Assembly (NCBI RefSeq): GCF_014206975.1
Contig: NZ_JACHOU010000030.1
Coordinates: 1-37,373, forward strand
Source of the DNA: Aminobacter aganoensis
GTDB taxonomy: Bacteria > Pseudomonadota > Alphaproteobacteria > Rhizobiales > Rhizobiaceae
Length of the DNA: 37,373 nt
Reading direction: 5' to 3'
Positions 1 to 7,162 of the stretch are shown piece by piece; position 1 is the first letter of the stretch, and the number at the start of each line of letters is the position of its first letter. The position numbers and the translations under genes are program-made. Under the pieces are notes generated by a model. That model was not told the origin of the DNA, did not search any database, and worked only from the letters and a program-made list of their open reading frames with translations.

Positions 1-13
1 GCGGCTTGCCCAT
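1..13 (-). CDS. 5' end of a divergent gene (partial, unidentified)
   Basis: On the minus strand an ATG whose first codons read Met-Gly-Lys-Pro lies at the very edge of the window. It is preceded at ideal spacing (7 nt) by AAGGAG (complement of 21-26). This ribosome binding site is stronger than that of most genes here, so a divergent gene very probably starts here and runs off the left edge. Only four codons are visible and the product cannot be named. It shares an intergenic space of about 85 bp with sdhC, so promoters for both are probably packed there. Confidence 0.5.
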
Positions 14-97
14 AGCGGTTCTCCTTCGAACCACAATGAATCATCCCCAAACCAAAATGGGAATCCTGAATCACGTCAAACGCAACACGCTCTAGGA

Positions 98-499
98 ATG
101 TCGTCGCCAGGAGCACGAGGGCGTCCGCTTTCGCCCAACATCCAGATATACCGACCGCAGCTGACCTCGGTCCTGTCCATCGCTAACAGGATTACAGGCG
201 TCATCCTGAGCGCGTTCGCGGTACTCATGGTCGTATGGCTGATTGCCGCGGCCTCAGGACCCCAACCGTTTTCAACGGTGCAGCGATCGATCGGGTCATT
301 GTTCGGGCAGATCCTGATGCTTGGATTTACATTCTCGTTCTTCATGCATCTCTGCGGAGGCATCCGGCACCTCATCTGGGACACCGGCCACGGATTCGAA
401 CTCCGCTCCATCTATGCCTCGGGATGGGCGGTAGTCGTCGCCAGCATCCTGCTCACTGCGCTGACCTGGGGTGTCAGCATTTGGATGGGAGTAGGGTAG
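98..499 (+). CDS. sdhC: Succinate dehydrogenase cytochrome b556 subunit (SdhC)
   Basis: The 133-residue membrane anchor subunit of complex II helps bind heme b and ubiquinone and docks SdhAB to the inner membrane. The N-terminus carries the family signature RPLSPNIQIYRPQ followed by a serine/arginine stretch before the first membrane helix. Three hydrophobic helices are visible (about residues 25-50, 65-85 and 105-130). The conserved heme-ligand region HLCGGIRHLIWDTGHG falls near residues 80-95. Length is typical. The stop codon directly abuts the sdhD start, so the two are co-translated. The start has only a weak GGA upstream. A 19-codon reading frame (36-95) ends just before it and is probably untranslated leader. 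Unlike the usual sdhCDAB order, no sdhA or sdhB follows. Confidence 0.93.
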   Translation: MSSPGARGRPLSPNIQIYRPQLTSVLSIANRITGVILSAFAVLMVVWLIAAASGPQPFSTVQRSIGSLFGQILMLGFTFSFFMHLCGGIRHLIWDTGHGFELRSIYASGWAVVVASILLTALTWGVSIWMGVG

Positions 500-886
500 A
501 TGCGCAAAGTTCCGACGCCCACGCCGCTAAACCACGCGCTCGCGCTTGGATCGTCCAGAAAGGGCGCGGGGGAGTGGTGGGCTGAGCGACTATCGGCGAT
601 CGCGCTGATACCTCTGACGATCTGGTTTGCGGCCTCTGTGATCGCGCTCACAGGCAGCGACCATGCCGCTTTTGTCGCTTGGCTAAAGACGCCCTTCGCA
701 ACGATCTGCATGATACTCCTGTTGATCGCGCTCTTCCATCATACGGCTCTTGGCCTCCAGGTCATCATCGAAGACTATGTGCATTCCGGCGCGAAGTTCG
801 CGGCGATCATCGCAACGCGGCTGGGCTGCTTCGCGTTGGCGGTAGCTGGCATCGTCGCCACGTTGCGCATCCCATTCGCCGGCTGA
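500..886 (+). CDS. sdhD: Succinate dehydrogenase hydrophobic anchor subunit (SdhD)
   Basis: This 128-residue second membrane anchor of complex II has three predicted helices (about residues 33-52, 62-85 and 97-122). The family motif WWAERLSAIALIPL lies near the N-terminus, and the HHTALGLQVIIEDYVH segment carries the heme/quinone-site histidine and the aspartate-tyrosine pair typical of SdhD. It begins at the base after the sdhC stop, indicating a single transcript. The expected flavoprotein and iron-sulfur genes do not follow; the next gene is a CBS-domain protein 88 bp downstream. Either sdhAB are elsewhere (possibly on the divergent side of the left edge) or this is an extra sdhCD pair. 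Confidence 0.9.
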   Translation: MRKVPTPTPLNHALALGSSRKGAGEWWAERLSAIALIPLTIWFAASVIALTGSDHAAFVAWLKTPFATICMILLLIALFHHTALGLQVIIEDYVHSGAKFAAIIATRLGCFALAVAGIVATLRIPFAG

Positions 887-973
887 ACCTACTCGTACGA
901 TTTGGCAGGACGTGTCTGCGCATCAGCGAACCGAGTGCCATCTGGTGGCGAATGCCTGAGAGAGGACGGATCC

Positions 974-1417
974 ATGCTCGTTGAGAAAATCACACCTGTG
1001 GCCCGGGAGAGGCTTTTAACGGTGAGGCAGGACGCCCCGCTCATCGAGGCTGCGAGACTTCTTCGCGATGGCAGATCCGATCTGGTAGTCGTATGCGGCG
1101 CCGATGGGCTGCTGACGGGTGTGGTGACGAAATCAGATGTCGTTGCTCAGATCAGCCAATGCCTCGGAGCCAGTTGCACCACAGGAATTTCGTCCGTCAT
1201 GACCCGGGATGTGACCTCCTGCCGGCAAAACGACTGGCTGCACGATATTTGGGCCGTGATGAAGGAACGGCAGTTGAAGAATGTTCCCATAACAGATGAT
1301 GCTTCCCGTCCGATCGGCATCCTCAACGCTCGCGATGCGCTGCAGGCACTGATGCAGGAAGTGGAGCAAGAGGAAGTGCTCCTGCGGGAGTACGTCATGT
1401 GTGTCGGATATCGATGA
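974..1417 (+). CDS. Two-CBS-domain protein
   Basis: A 147-residue soluble protein made almost wholly of two cystathionine-beta-synthase (CBS) repeats (about residues 5-60 and 73-130). Such pairs bind adenine nucleotides and usually act as energy or redox sensors. The typical hydrophobic-GxVTxxD pattern is seen as VVTKSDVV in repeat 1 and GILNARDAL in repeat 2. The ATG at 974 is chosen because GAGAGAGGA lies 6-12 bases upstream; an earlier in-frame start at 902 lacks a binding site and would add non-CBS sequence. It lies between sdhCD and the pseudoazurin/nirK genes. Stand-alone CBS proteins often occur near respiratory genes, but its target here is unknown. Confidence 0.85.
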   Translation: MLVEKITPVARERLLTVRQDAPLIEAARLLRDGRSDLVVVCGADGLLTGVVTKSDVVAQISQCLGASCTTGISSVMTRDVTSCRQNDWLHDIWAVMKERQLKNVPITDDASRPIGILNARDALQALMQEVEQEEVLLREYVMCVGYR

Positions 1418-1796
1418 ACTGGACCCTACCACCATGTCCCTATCAAAGGCTACGCTCCACTAACCGGGTTAGCAAGCTGTTGGTCGTAAGCGGCACGCGG
1501 GACCTCAATTCGTTGTGCTAGGCTCGGGTTGCCCGCTGGTCGATCTCGTATCGTCGTGCGTCTGCCTTCGGAAATTGCACAATGCGCATATATCTGCCGC
1601 TCGGCACCACACACTCGCCATGTTGCCTGCCAATCTGCAGATGCGACAGCACATCATCTTGTCAGCCTTGACAGCGGAAGTTAAGCCCTATGTTCTTGGG
1701 CGTGTGCAGCGTCGCAGCCGCAACGCTGTTTGGCTCGGATCCCTATGCAAGACGCTCGTCATTGCGGAAGGGGCGCGTTCGAACAAAGGGTTGAAA
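1418..1796 (+). other. Intergenic region upstream of the pseudoazurin gene
   Basis: This 379-bp stretch has no convincing gene. The pseudoazurin frame stays open back to 1515, but the extra residues do not resemble the family and precede a complete Tat signal, so I treat it as leader or promoter DNA. TTGACAGCGGAAGTTAA at 1668-1684 resembles FNR/NnrR half-sites, but the spacing is wrong for a canonical box. The region presumably holds the promoter of the nitrite-respiration genes. Confidence 0.4.
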
Positions 1797-2360
1797 ATGT
1801 CTGGAAAGAAAAGTTTTGGCGGCTCTGGAGTGTCCTCTCGGTTGATATCACGTCGCAGTCTGCTCGCTGGGAGCGCGGGTCTGACGGTAGCGGCGGCGAT
1901 CGGCGGCGGCCGTCGGGCGAGCGCCCAGGAGAGTGACTCGGGTCAATCCTCGGGAGGCGCCCAGACACATGAGGTGCAGATGGTCAATAAGGACCCTGAA
2001 GGGCGTCCCATGCAATTCGTCCCGGCATACCTGAAGATTGCACCAGGCGATTCCGTGAAGTTTGTGGCGACCGACAAAGGCCACAACTCGGAGCCGATCC
2101 TCGGAATGATTCCAGAAGGCGCCGAAACGTGGAAGGGGAAGATCAATGAGGAGATCACAGTGACCTTCGATGTAGAGGGCATCTACGGCTACAAGTGCTT
2201 GCCGCATTTCGCCCTCGGCATGGTCGGCATCATCCAGGTCGGTGATAGCACCGAAAACCTTGATTCCGCGGAGACGGCCAAACTGCCCGGCAAAGCCAAG
2301 TCGCGCATGGCTGAACTAATCGCCCAGGTTGGAAATGGCGCCACCGCGCCCGCCAATTAG
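1797..2360 (+). CDS. Tat-exported pseudoazurin (blue copper electron carrier)
   Basis: A 187-residue precursor of a periplasmic type 1 copper protein that shuttles electrons, classically to copper nitrite reductase. The N-terminus has a twin-arginine signal (SRRSLLAGS, residues 18-26), a hydrophobic stretch and an Ala-Ser-Ala cleavage site near residue 43. The mature part carries all copper ligands of the pseudoazurin family: His96 in GHNSE, then Cys134, His137 and Met142 in CLPHFALGM. The ATG at 1797 gives a normal-length signal peptide; longer starts add unrelated sequence. nirK begins 95 bp downstream on the same strand, so the pair forms a donor-enzyme unit. Pseudoazurins often have Sec signals, so the Tat signal is a variation; it nearly duplicates that of the adjacent NirK. 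Confidence 0.9.
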   Translation: MSGKKSFGGSGVSSRLISRRSLLAGSAGLTVAAAIGGGRRASAQESDSGQSSGGAQTHEVQMVNKDPEGRPMQFVPAYLKIAPGDSVKFVATDKGHNSEPILGMIPEGAETWKGKINEEITVTFDVEGIYGYKCLPHFALGMVGIIQVGDSTENLDSAETAKLPGKAKSRMAELIAQVGNGATAPAN

Positions 2361-2401
2361 ATACAAGCGACTTTCCACCTTCGAGAGACCAGACGTGGTT
2401 T

Positions 2402-2420
2402 CACCCAGTCTCACCGGGTG
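2402..2420 (+). repeat. Small inverted repeat between pseudoazurin gene and nirK
   Basis: CACCC and GGGTG arms (2402-2406 and 2416-2420) are separated by 9 bases. It could form a weak hairpin in the mRNA between the two cupredoxin genes, affecting relative expression, or be an operator. The stem is short, so this is only a possibility. Confidence 0.25.
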
Positions 2421-2455
2421 GTCAGTGGAAGGCGCAACAAGGACCGAGGACGACA

Positions 2456-3661
2456 ATGAACAGATCCGAACGAGATGCCTCTTGGGAACTGCCCGACGGT
2501 GACGCGGTGGCTCCTCCGGCGACGCGGGAAGTCAGGTCGGAGGAGGGAATAGAGGGTGTCCCGGCAATTTCCCGGCGGTCGCTTCTTGCCGGATCGGTAG
2601 GCCTGACACTTGGTTCTCTCGCTGTTTCGCAGGAAGCTTCGGCGCAGAACGCTGGTGGCACGGTCCGTGTAGCCGAGCATGGAGCTCGCCACGCGAACCG
2701 CGTTGGTAGCCTCAGCCAGCGGCTATATTCGTTGCCCAGTGTTGTTGCCGACGATGTGGCCCATGATCCCTCTGTGGTCCCGCCTTCGATAGCACGCCAA
2801 GAAGCCGAGATCGTCCGCGTCGATTTGGAAACCGTTGAAAAGGAAGCGCGGCTCGACGAACGCGCCAGCTTCCGCTTCTGGACTTTCAACGGCACGGTGC
2901 CCGGCCCGCTCGTGCGGGTGCGGGTTGGAGATACGGTTGAAGTCTTTCTCAAGAACCGGGAAGACAGCTGGCTGATGCACAATGTCGATTTCCACGCAGC
3001 CACGGGACCTGGTGGGGGAGCGGAACTGACCAGTTGCGCGCCCGGAGAAGCAAAGGCCTTCCGCTTCAAGGCTCTGAACCCGGGACTTTACGTCTATCAC
3101 TGCGCCGTTCCGCCCGTGGCCATGCACGTCGCAAACGGCATGTATGGGATGATTCTGGTCGAACCCGAAGGTGGCCTCCCGCCGGTTGATCGGGAATTCT
3201 ATGTCATGCAGGGAGAGATCTACACCACTGAGCCTTTCGGGTCAGAGGGGCTGCTCAACGAGGATTACGACAAACTGCTCAACGAGCGGCCGGAATATTT
3301 CGTGCTCAACGGTCATGTGAGTGCGTTGACGGACCACTACCCGATGAAAGCGAATGTCGGCGAAACAGTCCGGATCTTCTTCGGCAACGGCGGTCCCAAT
3401 CACGTATCATCATTCCACGTGATCGGCGAGATTTTCGACAGGGTCTATCTCAATGGAAGCGTGACGAAGCCGCCGCAGACGGATGTCCAGACGGTCGTTG
3501 TTCCTGCCGGTGGCTCCGCCATTGTGGAGCTCAAGCTCGAGGTACCCGGAAGATACGTTCTCGTAGACCACTCGCTGTCGAGGGTTGAGCGCGGTCTCGC
3601 AGGCTGGCTCGACGTCGAAGGCGAGGAGGCGCCGGACATTTTCGAACCGATTGCATCGTAA
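2456..3661 (+). CDS. nirK: Copper-containing nitrite reductase (NirK)
   Basis: Periplasmic enzyme reducing nitrite to nitric oxide, the defining step of denitrification (EC 1.7.2.1); 401-residue precursor. A Tat signal (ISRRSLLAGSVG, residues 38-49) follows an unusually long 37-residue hydrophilic n-region. Two cupredoxin domains follow. Type 1 copper ligands are His175, Cys216, His224 and Met229. Type 2 ligands are His180, His215 and His372. Catalytic Asp178 and His321 are present, so the enzyme should be active. The Cys-to-His loop of the type 1 site (CAVPPVAMH) is one residue shorter than in Alcaligenes/Achromobacter NirK, pointing to the class II subgroup. GAGGACGACA just upstream supports this ATG. 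No nirV, nor or nos gene is in the window, so only the nitrite step is represented. Pseudoazurin upstream is the expected donor. Confidence 0.95.
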   Translation: MNRSERDASWELPDGDAVAPPATREVRSEEGIEGVPAISRRSLLAGSVGLTLGSLAVSQEASAQNAGGTVRVAEHGARHANRVGSLSQRLYSLPSVVADDVAHDPSVVPPSIARQEAEIVRVDLETVEKEARLDERASFRFWTFNGTVPGPLVRVRVGDTVEVFLKNREDSWLMHNVDFHAATGPGGGAELTSCAPGEAKAFRFKALNPGLYVYHCAVPPVAMHVANGMYGMILVEPEGGLPPVDREFYVMQGEIYTTEPFGSEGLLNEDYDKLLNERPEYFVLNGHVSALTDHYPMKANVGETVRIFFGNGGPNHVSSFHVIGEIFDRVYLNGSVTKPPQTDVQTVVVPAGGSAIVELKLEVPGRYVLVDHSLSRVERGLAGWLDVEGEEAPDIFEPIAS

Positions 3662-3694
3662 TAACGCCGTGCGACAGAGTGGCGACTCCTCCTT

Positions 3695-3716
3695 GGCCGC
3701 CTGAACGAAGGTGGCC
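3695..3716 (+). terminator. Possible terminator after nirK
   Basis: GGCCGCCT and AGGTGGCC (3695-3702 and 3709-3716) can form an 8-bp stem with one G-T pair and a 6-base loop, followed by TTGTCTTGTT. It lies 34 bp past the nirK stop, between convergent genes, where a terminator is expected. The T-run is interrupted, so intrinsic termination is likely but not certain. Confidence 0.4.
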
Positions 3717-3734
3717 TTGTCTTGTTCGATGCTC

Positions 3735-5171
3735 TCAAAGTAGAGGGCTGGCCAAGCGGGCCAGGTTCTCAGCCACCTTGCTTGCGATCGGGCGCTTTTC
3801 CCACTCTCTCAGACTCAGCGCGTTGCTCGAGGCGAAATATCGACTTTGCTGGTGCCTGAGCCGCTCCACAACCCTCTCGTCAAAAGCGACGAGGCTTACC
3901 TCCGCGTTGAGAACAAACGAACGAATATCGATATTGCTGGAGCCAAGTATCGCGATTTCATCGTCGAACGTGATGTGTTTGGCGTGGAGGAAGGCTTCCT
4001 GATATAGATGCACCTTAATACCTGCGGAGAGGAGTTCAGAATAAAATGATCTTTGTGCAAGGTTTACCAGCATCTGGTCCGTCACGTTTGAAACGACCAA
4101 TCGGACCTCAACTCCTCGCAACGTTGCTGTTTTGAGTGCCTGCAGAAGAGGCTCATCCGGCACGAAATAGGGGGTCGTGATGATCACACGCTCGCGTGCG
4201 CCGTGCACGAGCGAAACGATAAGATGTCCAATGCCAGCATCCGGATAATCCGGGCCGCTGGGAAGCACCTGCGCCACAACGCCACCTCCGGGCGGGTTGT
4301 GGGGAAACAAGACAGGGTTGGCTATCTCCTCGTCTGTCTCCATAAACCAGTCGGCGATAAATACAGTTTGGATTTCGGTCGCGACCGGGCCGACGACGCG
4401 GGCGACGAGCTCTTCGTTAACGACGCCCTCGCGAAAATCGGCATTGATGATGTTTTGGGAACCTAGGTAACCGACGCGACTATCGATCACAGCGATCTTA
4501 CGATGGTTACGAAGGTCGGCGCGGGCCGACCTTCGACGGAAGAGCCCGACGCGCAGCGCGAGCCGAACCTCCACACCGGCGGGAATGAGCAATCTAGAGA
4601 CGCGGCGAGCCCACCGCCGCGACCCGATGGCGTCAATGAGAACCCGGCACTTCACTCGGCGTTTTGAGGCGCGCTGAAGTGCGCCGATGACACGCAAACC
4701 AGTCTCGTCGTCGGCAAAAATATAAAAAAGGAGGTGAACCGTCGCTTGAGCCGCATCGATATCCGCAATCATGCGGTCGATGACCTCATCATATCCGGAG
4801 AGAAGCTCGAAGTCGTTGCCGGCGACGGTCGGGAACTGCCCGAGCTTTTCCACCAACAGAGCGGGGCCCGAAAGATTGTCCGGCAGGTCGGGGCGGCGAC
4901 AGTAACGGGAATGGGAAATCTCCCTGGACGCAGCTGCAAGAACGGCCGGCAGTCTGAGAAACCGCTCGCGACGCCAGCGAGGGTAAGTTGGTCTTCCTAT
5001 GAGGAGATAGATGAGGAGCGCCGGGATCGGCAACAAAAACACGAGGATAAGCCAACTTCGCGCCGCCTCGGGAGAGCGCCGCATTGGCACGATCGCAACC
5101 ATCGCCAATCGGATTGACCATTCAACCATCACGTACCCGACCGCCCAGGCTTCGCTCATAAGGGGTATCAC
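3735..5171 (-). CDS. cls: Cardiolipin synthase-type phospholipase D family protein
   Basis: A 478-residue membrane phosphatidyltransferase of the phospholipase D superfamily, most like bacterial cardiolipin synthases that condense two phosphatidylglycerols. Two N-terminal membrane segments (about residues 8-28 and 38-58) have the Cls PLDNF-type topology. Two HKD motifs are complete: HRKIAVID with His223, followed by GSQNI, and HAKHITFD with His396, followed by GSSNID. A GTG at 5171 is preferred over ATG 5159 because AGGA lies about 7 bases upstream of it. The gene runs convergent to nirK and is not obviously linked to it in function. All catalytic residues are intact. A closely related phosphatidyltransferase activity cannot be excluded. 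Confidence 0.92.
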   Translation of the reverse strand: MIPLMSEAWAVGYVMVEWSIRLAMVAIVPMRRSPEAARSWLILVFLLPIPALLIYLLIGRPTYPRWRRERFLRLPAVLAAASREISHSRYCRRPDLPDNLSGPALLVEKLGQFPTVAGNDFELLSGYDEVIDRMIADIDAAQATVHLLFYIFADDETGLRVIGALQRASKRRVKCRVLIDAIGSRRWARRVSRLLIPAGVEVRLALRVGLFRRRSARADLRNHRKIAVIDSRVGYLGSQNIINADFREGVVNEELVARVVGPVATEIQTVFIADWFMETDEEIANPVLFPHNPPGGGVVAQVLPSGPDYPDAGIGHLIVSLVHGARERVIITTPYFVPDEPLLQALKTATLRGVEVRLVVSNVTDQMLVNLAQRSFYSELLSAGIKVHLYQEAFLHAKHITFDDEIAILGSSNIDIRSFVLNAEVSLVAFDERVVERLRHQQSRYFASSNALSLREWEKRPIASKVAENLARLASPLL

Positions 5172-5404
5172 GCGTCTGTCCTACACCGCTTTCGGCTGGT
5201 CGTTCCAGCCTTGCCCTTCTGCCCTTCTCCCATGGCGCCGATCCGGATGGAGTACCGGGGCTGGCGAAGCTCAGTTGGGCTTACGTATCGCCGTATGGCG
5301 GGCGAAGCGGCGAGACTAAGATTGGTTTTTTTCGACTGCAGTTCTGTACCCTGCGCCACTCTTGGTGGAGAGGCGGCATTAAACCATTCCAGAAACCAAA
5401 GCAC

Positions 5405-5587
5405 TCAATCCGGCTTCCGCCGATCCTCGGGCTGCGTGTGCTGCTTCTCATATGATCCGCGCGTTACCTTCAGCGGGTCGCTCGCGAGAAAGGTTTGCTC
5501 CAGCTCAAGAGTCAGTTCCTCGTCGGCTTCGCGCTTCAAGCGCTCGGCTTCTCTCGGGCTTTCCTTCGTCTGTCTTGCCATGTCCAT
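5405..5587 (-). CDS. Small conserved hypothetical protein (LEQTFxASDP type)
   Basis: A 60-residue, highly charged protein. It contains LEQTFLASDP, close to the ETFPASDP motif of small uncharacterised proteins common in alphaproteobacteria. The N-terminal half is rich in Arg, Glu and Lys and likely helical. Its start lies inside the 3' end of the AI-2E transporter remnant in a different frame (83-bp overlap), suggesting translational coupling in the original operon. Function unknown. The motif match is what persuades me that it is real; length alone would not. Confidence 0.6.
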   Translation of the reverse strand: MDMARQTKESPREAERLKREADEELTLELEQTFLASDPLKVTRGSYEKQHTQPEDRRKPD

Positions 5588-6203
5588 CCGTTGGCATCTG
5601 TCGTTCCGCTCGAAATCTACCCTGCAGGATCTCTATCAGCGCCAGCGTAACAGCAATCGTAGCGGGACCAAGAACCAGTCCGGAAGCCCCGAACAGGATG
5701 ATCCCGCCGACCGCGCCGATGAACATCACTAAGGTATGCAGCTTCAGTCGCCTCCCCACCAGAACCGGGTAGAGCAGATTGTCGATGGTCGCTATGATCA
5801 CGCCGCCCCAAATGACCAGGATGAGCGCCCGGGTCCATTCGCCTTGGAACGCGAGAAAGAGAGCGGCCGGCACCCAGATGACAAAGGCGCCGAGTACCGG
5901 CACGATCGCCAACAGGCCCATGATGAGTCCCCAAAAGACCGGTGTCGGCAAGCCAAGCCACCAGAAAATCAGGCCTCCGAGCGTCCCCTGAACAGTCGCT
6001 ACTGCCATCGTCCCGATGATCGTGGCGTGAACGGTGTCCGCTAAGCGTCGTACCACGAGCCCCGTTTCGCTCGGCTGCAATGGCGAAAGCTTCGCCATCA
6101 CGCGCAACGCCCTTTCACGGTCGCGCAGGAAGTAGAAGAGAATGTAGAAGGTGAGGACGAGGCCGATCACCTGACTGACCGAGCCGCGAATGTGGCTTGG
6201 CAC
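5505..6203 (-). pseudogene. AI-2E family transporter, N-terminal half missing
   Basis: The preserved 232 residues match the C-terminal half of the AI-2E (PerM/TqsA) family of multi-pass membrane proteins. They include the family-like TFYILFYFLRDRERALR segment, GTLGGLIFWWLGLPTPVFWG, and several glycine-rich hydrophobic helices ending in GLVLGPATIAV. Family members are usually about 350 residues, so roughly the first 120-130 residues are lost. The reading frame is open up to the left end of the IS21 element at about 6204, so IS insertion or an IS-associated deletion removed the start. A GTG at 6203 is only the frame edge, not a credible native start. The lost half is not elsewhere in the window. 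Confidence 0.85.
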
Positions 6204-6320
6204 TTAATTGTAAGAATGCGCCGGTTTGGTTCAGACTGGGCATTAATTGTGAGAATCGTAGCGATGTGTCAACGGCGGAGCAAAAACCGGCCATTGGGCG
6301 GCGCAAAACCAGGCCACTGG

Positions 6321-6385
6321 CGCTGCTGCGAGCGGGGAACGTCGGGAGGGCGTAGCCCGACCAGAGTTTTCCGCTCGCAGCAGCG
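6321..6385 (-). terminator. Long perfect inverted repeat downstream of istB
   Basis: A 15-bp perfect inverted repeat (CGCTGCTGCGAGCGG at 6321-6335 and its complement at 6371-6385) encloses a second inner repeat (GTCGGG at 6341-6346 and CCCGAC at 6356-6361). It sits 6 bp past the istB stop, inside the element. As RNA it would fold into a very stable two-tier hairpin that could terminate istAB transcription or block read-in from outside. No clear U-tract follows, so it may be a structural or insulating element. Confidence 0.6.
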
Positions 6386-6391
6386 GCGATC

Positions 6392-7162
6392 TTATTGGTG
6401 AGGGTTGGGGGTTTTTCGTGCCCGGCTTTGCGCGAGGCGATAGCTGTCGCCGTTCATCTCGAGGATGCTGACGTGGTGGGTCAGCCGGTCGAGGAGTGCG
6501 CCTGTGAGGCGCTCGGAACCGAAGGTTTGGGTCCATTCGTCGAAGGGCAGATTGCTGGTGATCAGGGTGGAGCCACGCTCGTAACGCTGCGAGATCAGCT
6601 CGAACAACAGCTCGGCGCCGGTTTTGGAGAGCGGCACGAAGCCCAGCTCGTCGATGATGAGCAGCTTGTAGCCCGCCATCTGCTTCTGGAAGCGCAGAAG
6701 ACGGCGTTCGTCGCGCGCCTCCATCATCTCGCTGACGAGCGCGGCCGCTGTGGTGAAGCCGACGGACAATCCCTTCTGGCAGGCCGCCAGGCCGAGGCCG
6801 ATCGCGACGTGGGTCTTGCCCGTGCCGCTGGGGCCGAGCGCGATGACGTTCTCGCGGCGCTCGATCCATTCGCACCGCGCCAGTTCCAGCACCAGCATCT
6901 TGTTGAGCTTCGGGATGGCGGCGAAGTCGAAGCTGTCGAGGCTTTTTGCGGCGGGGAACTTTGCCGCCTTGATGCGGCGTTCGACCATCCGCCGTTCCCG
7001 ATCGATCAGTTCCAGCTCGACCAGCCGGGCAAGGTAGCGGACATGATCCACGCCCTCGACCGCACATTGCCGGGCAAGTTTGTGGTGCTCACGCAGGAAG
7101 GTCGGCAGCTTCAAGGTCTTGAGGTGGTGGGCGAGCAGGAGTTCTGGAGCATCGCTGCTCAT
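6392..7162 (-). CDS. istB: IS21 helper ATPase IstB
   Basis: A 256-residue AAA+ ATPase (DnaC/DnaA-like) that assembles on target DNA and activates the IstA transposase. The N-terminal helical IstB domain occupies about residues 8-100. Walker A is GPSGTGKT (residues 110-117), Walker B is LLIIDELGF (near residue 175), and a sensor-like STLITSNLPFDEW follows. Full length with no breaks. It overlaps istA by four bases (ATGA), the usual translational coupling. The protein should be functional, but its partner IstA is truncated in this copy, so the element is probably immobile unless IstA is supplied by another copy. Confidence 0.93.
   Translation of the reverse strand: MSSDAPELLLAHHLKTLKLPTFLREHHKLARQCAVEGVDHVRYLARLVELELIDRERRMVERRIKAAKFPAAKSLDSFDFAAIPKLNKMLVLELARCEWIERRENVIALGPSGTGKTHVAIGLGLAACQKGLSVGFTTAAALVSEMMEARDERRLLRFQKQMAGYKLLIIDELGFVPLSKTGAELLFELISQRYERGSTLITSNLPFDEWTQTFGSERLTGALLDRLTHHVSILEMNGDSYRLAQSRARKTPNPHQ

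Noticed and set aside
1668-1684. FNR/NnrR-like site TTGACAGCGGAAGTTAA
   Set aside because: The half-sites are seven bases apart instead of four, so it does not fit the TTGAT-N4-ATCAA box.
1515-1796. Longer pseudoazurin reading frame beginning at 1515
   Set aside because: The extra 94 residues precede a complete Tat signal and show no domain; the ATG at 1797 gives a normal precursor.
2422-3127. Long minus-strand frames opposite nirK
   Set aside because: They are antisense shadows of a clear nirK with all copper ligands and have no recognisable domain.
5168-5404. 78-codon minus-strand frame upstream of the cardiolipin synthase gene
   Set aside because: Low-complexity composition, no ribosome site and no motif; it is probably the promoter region.
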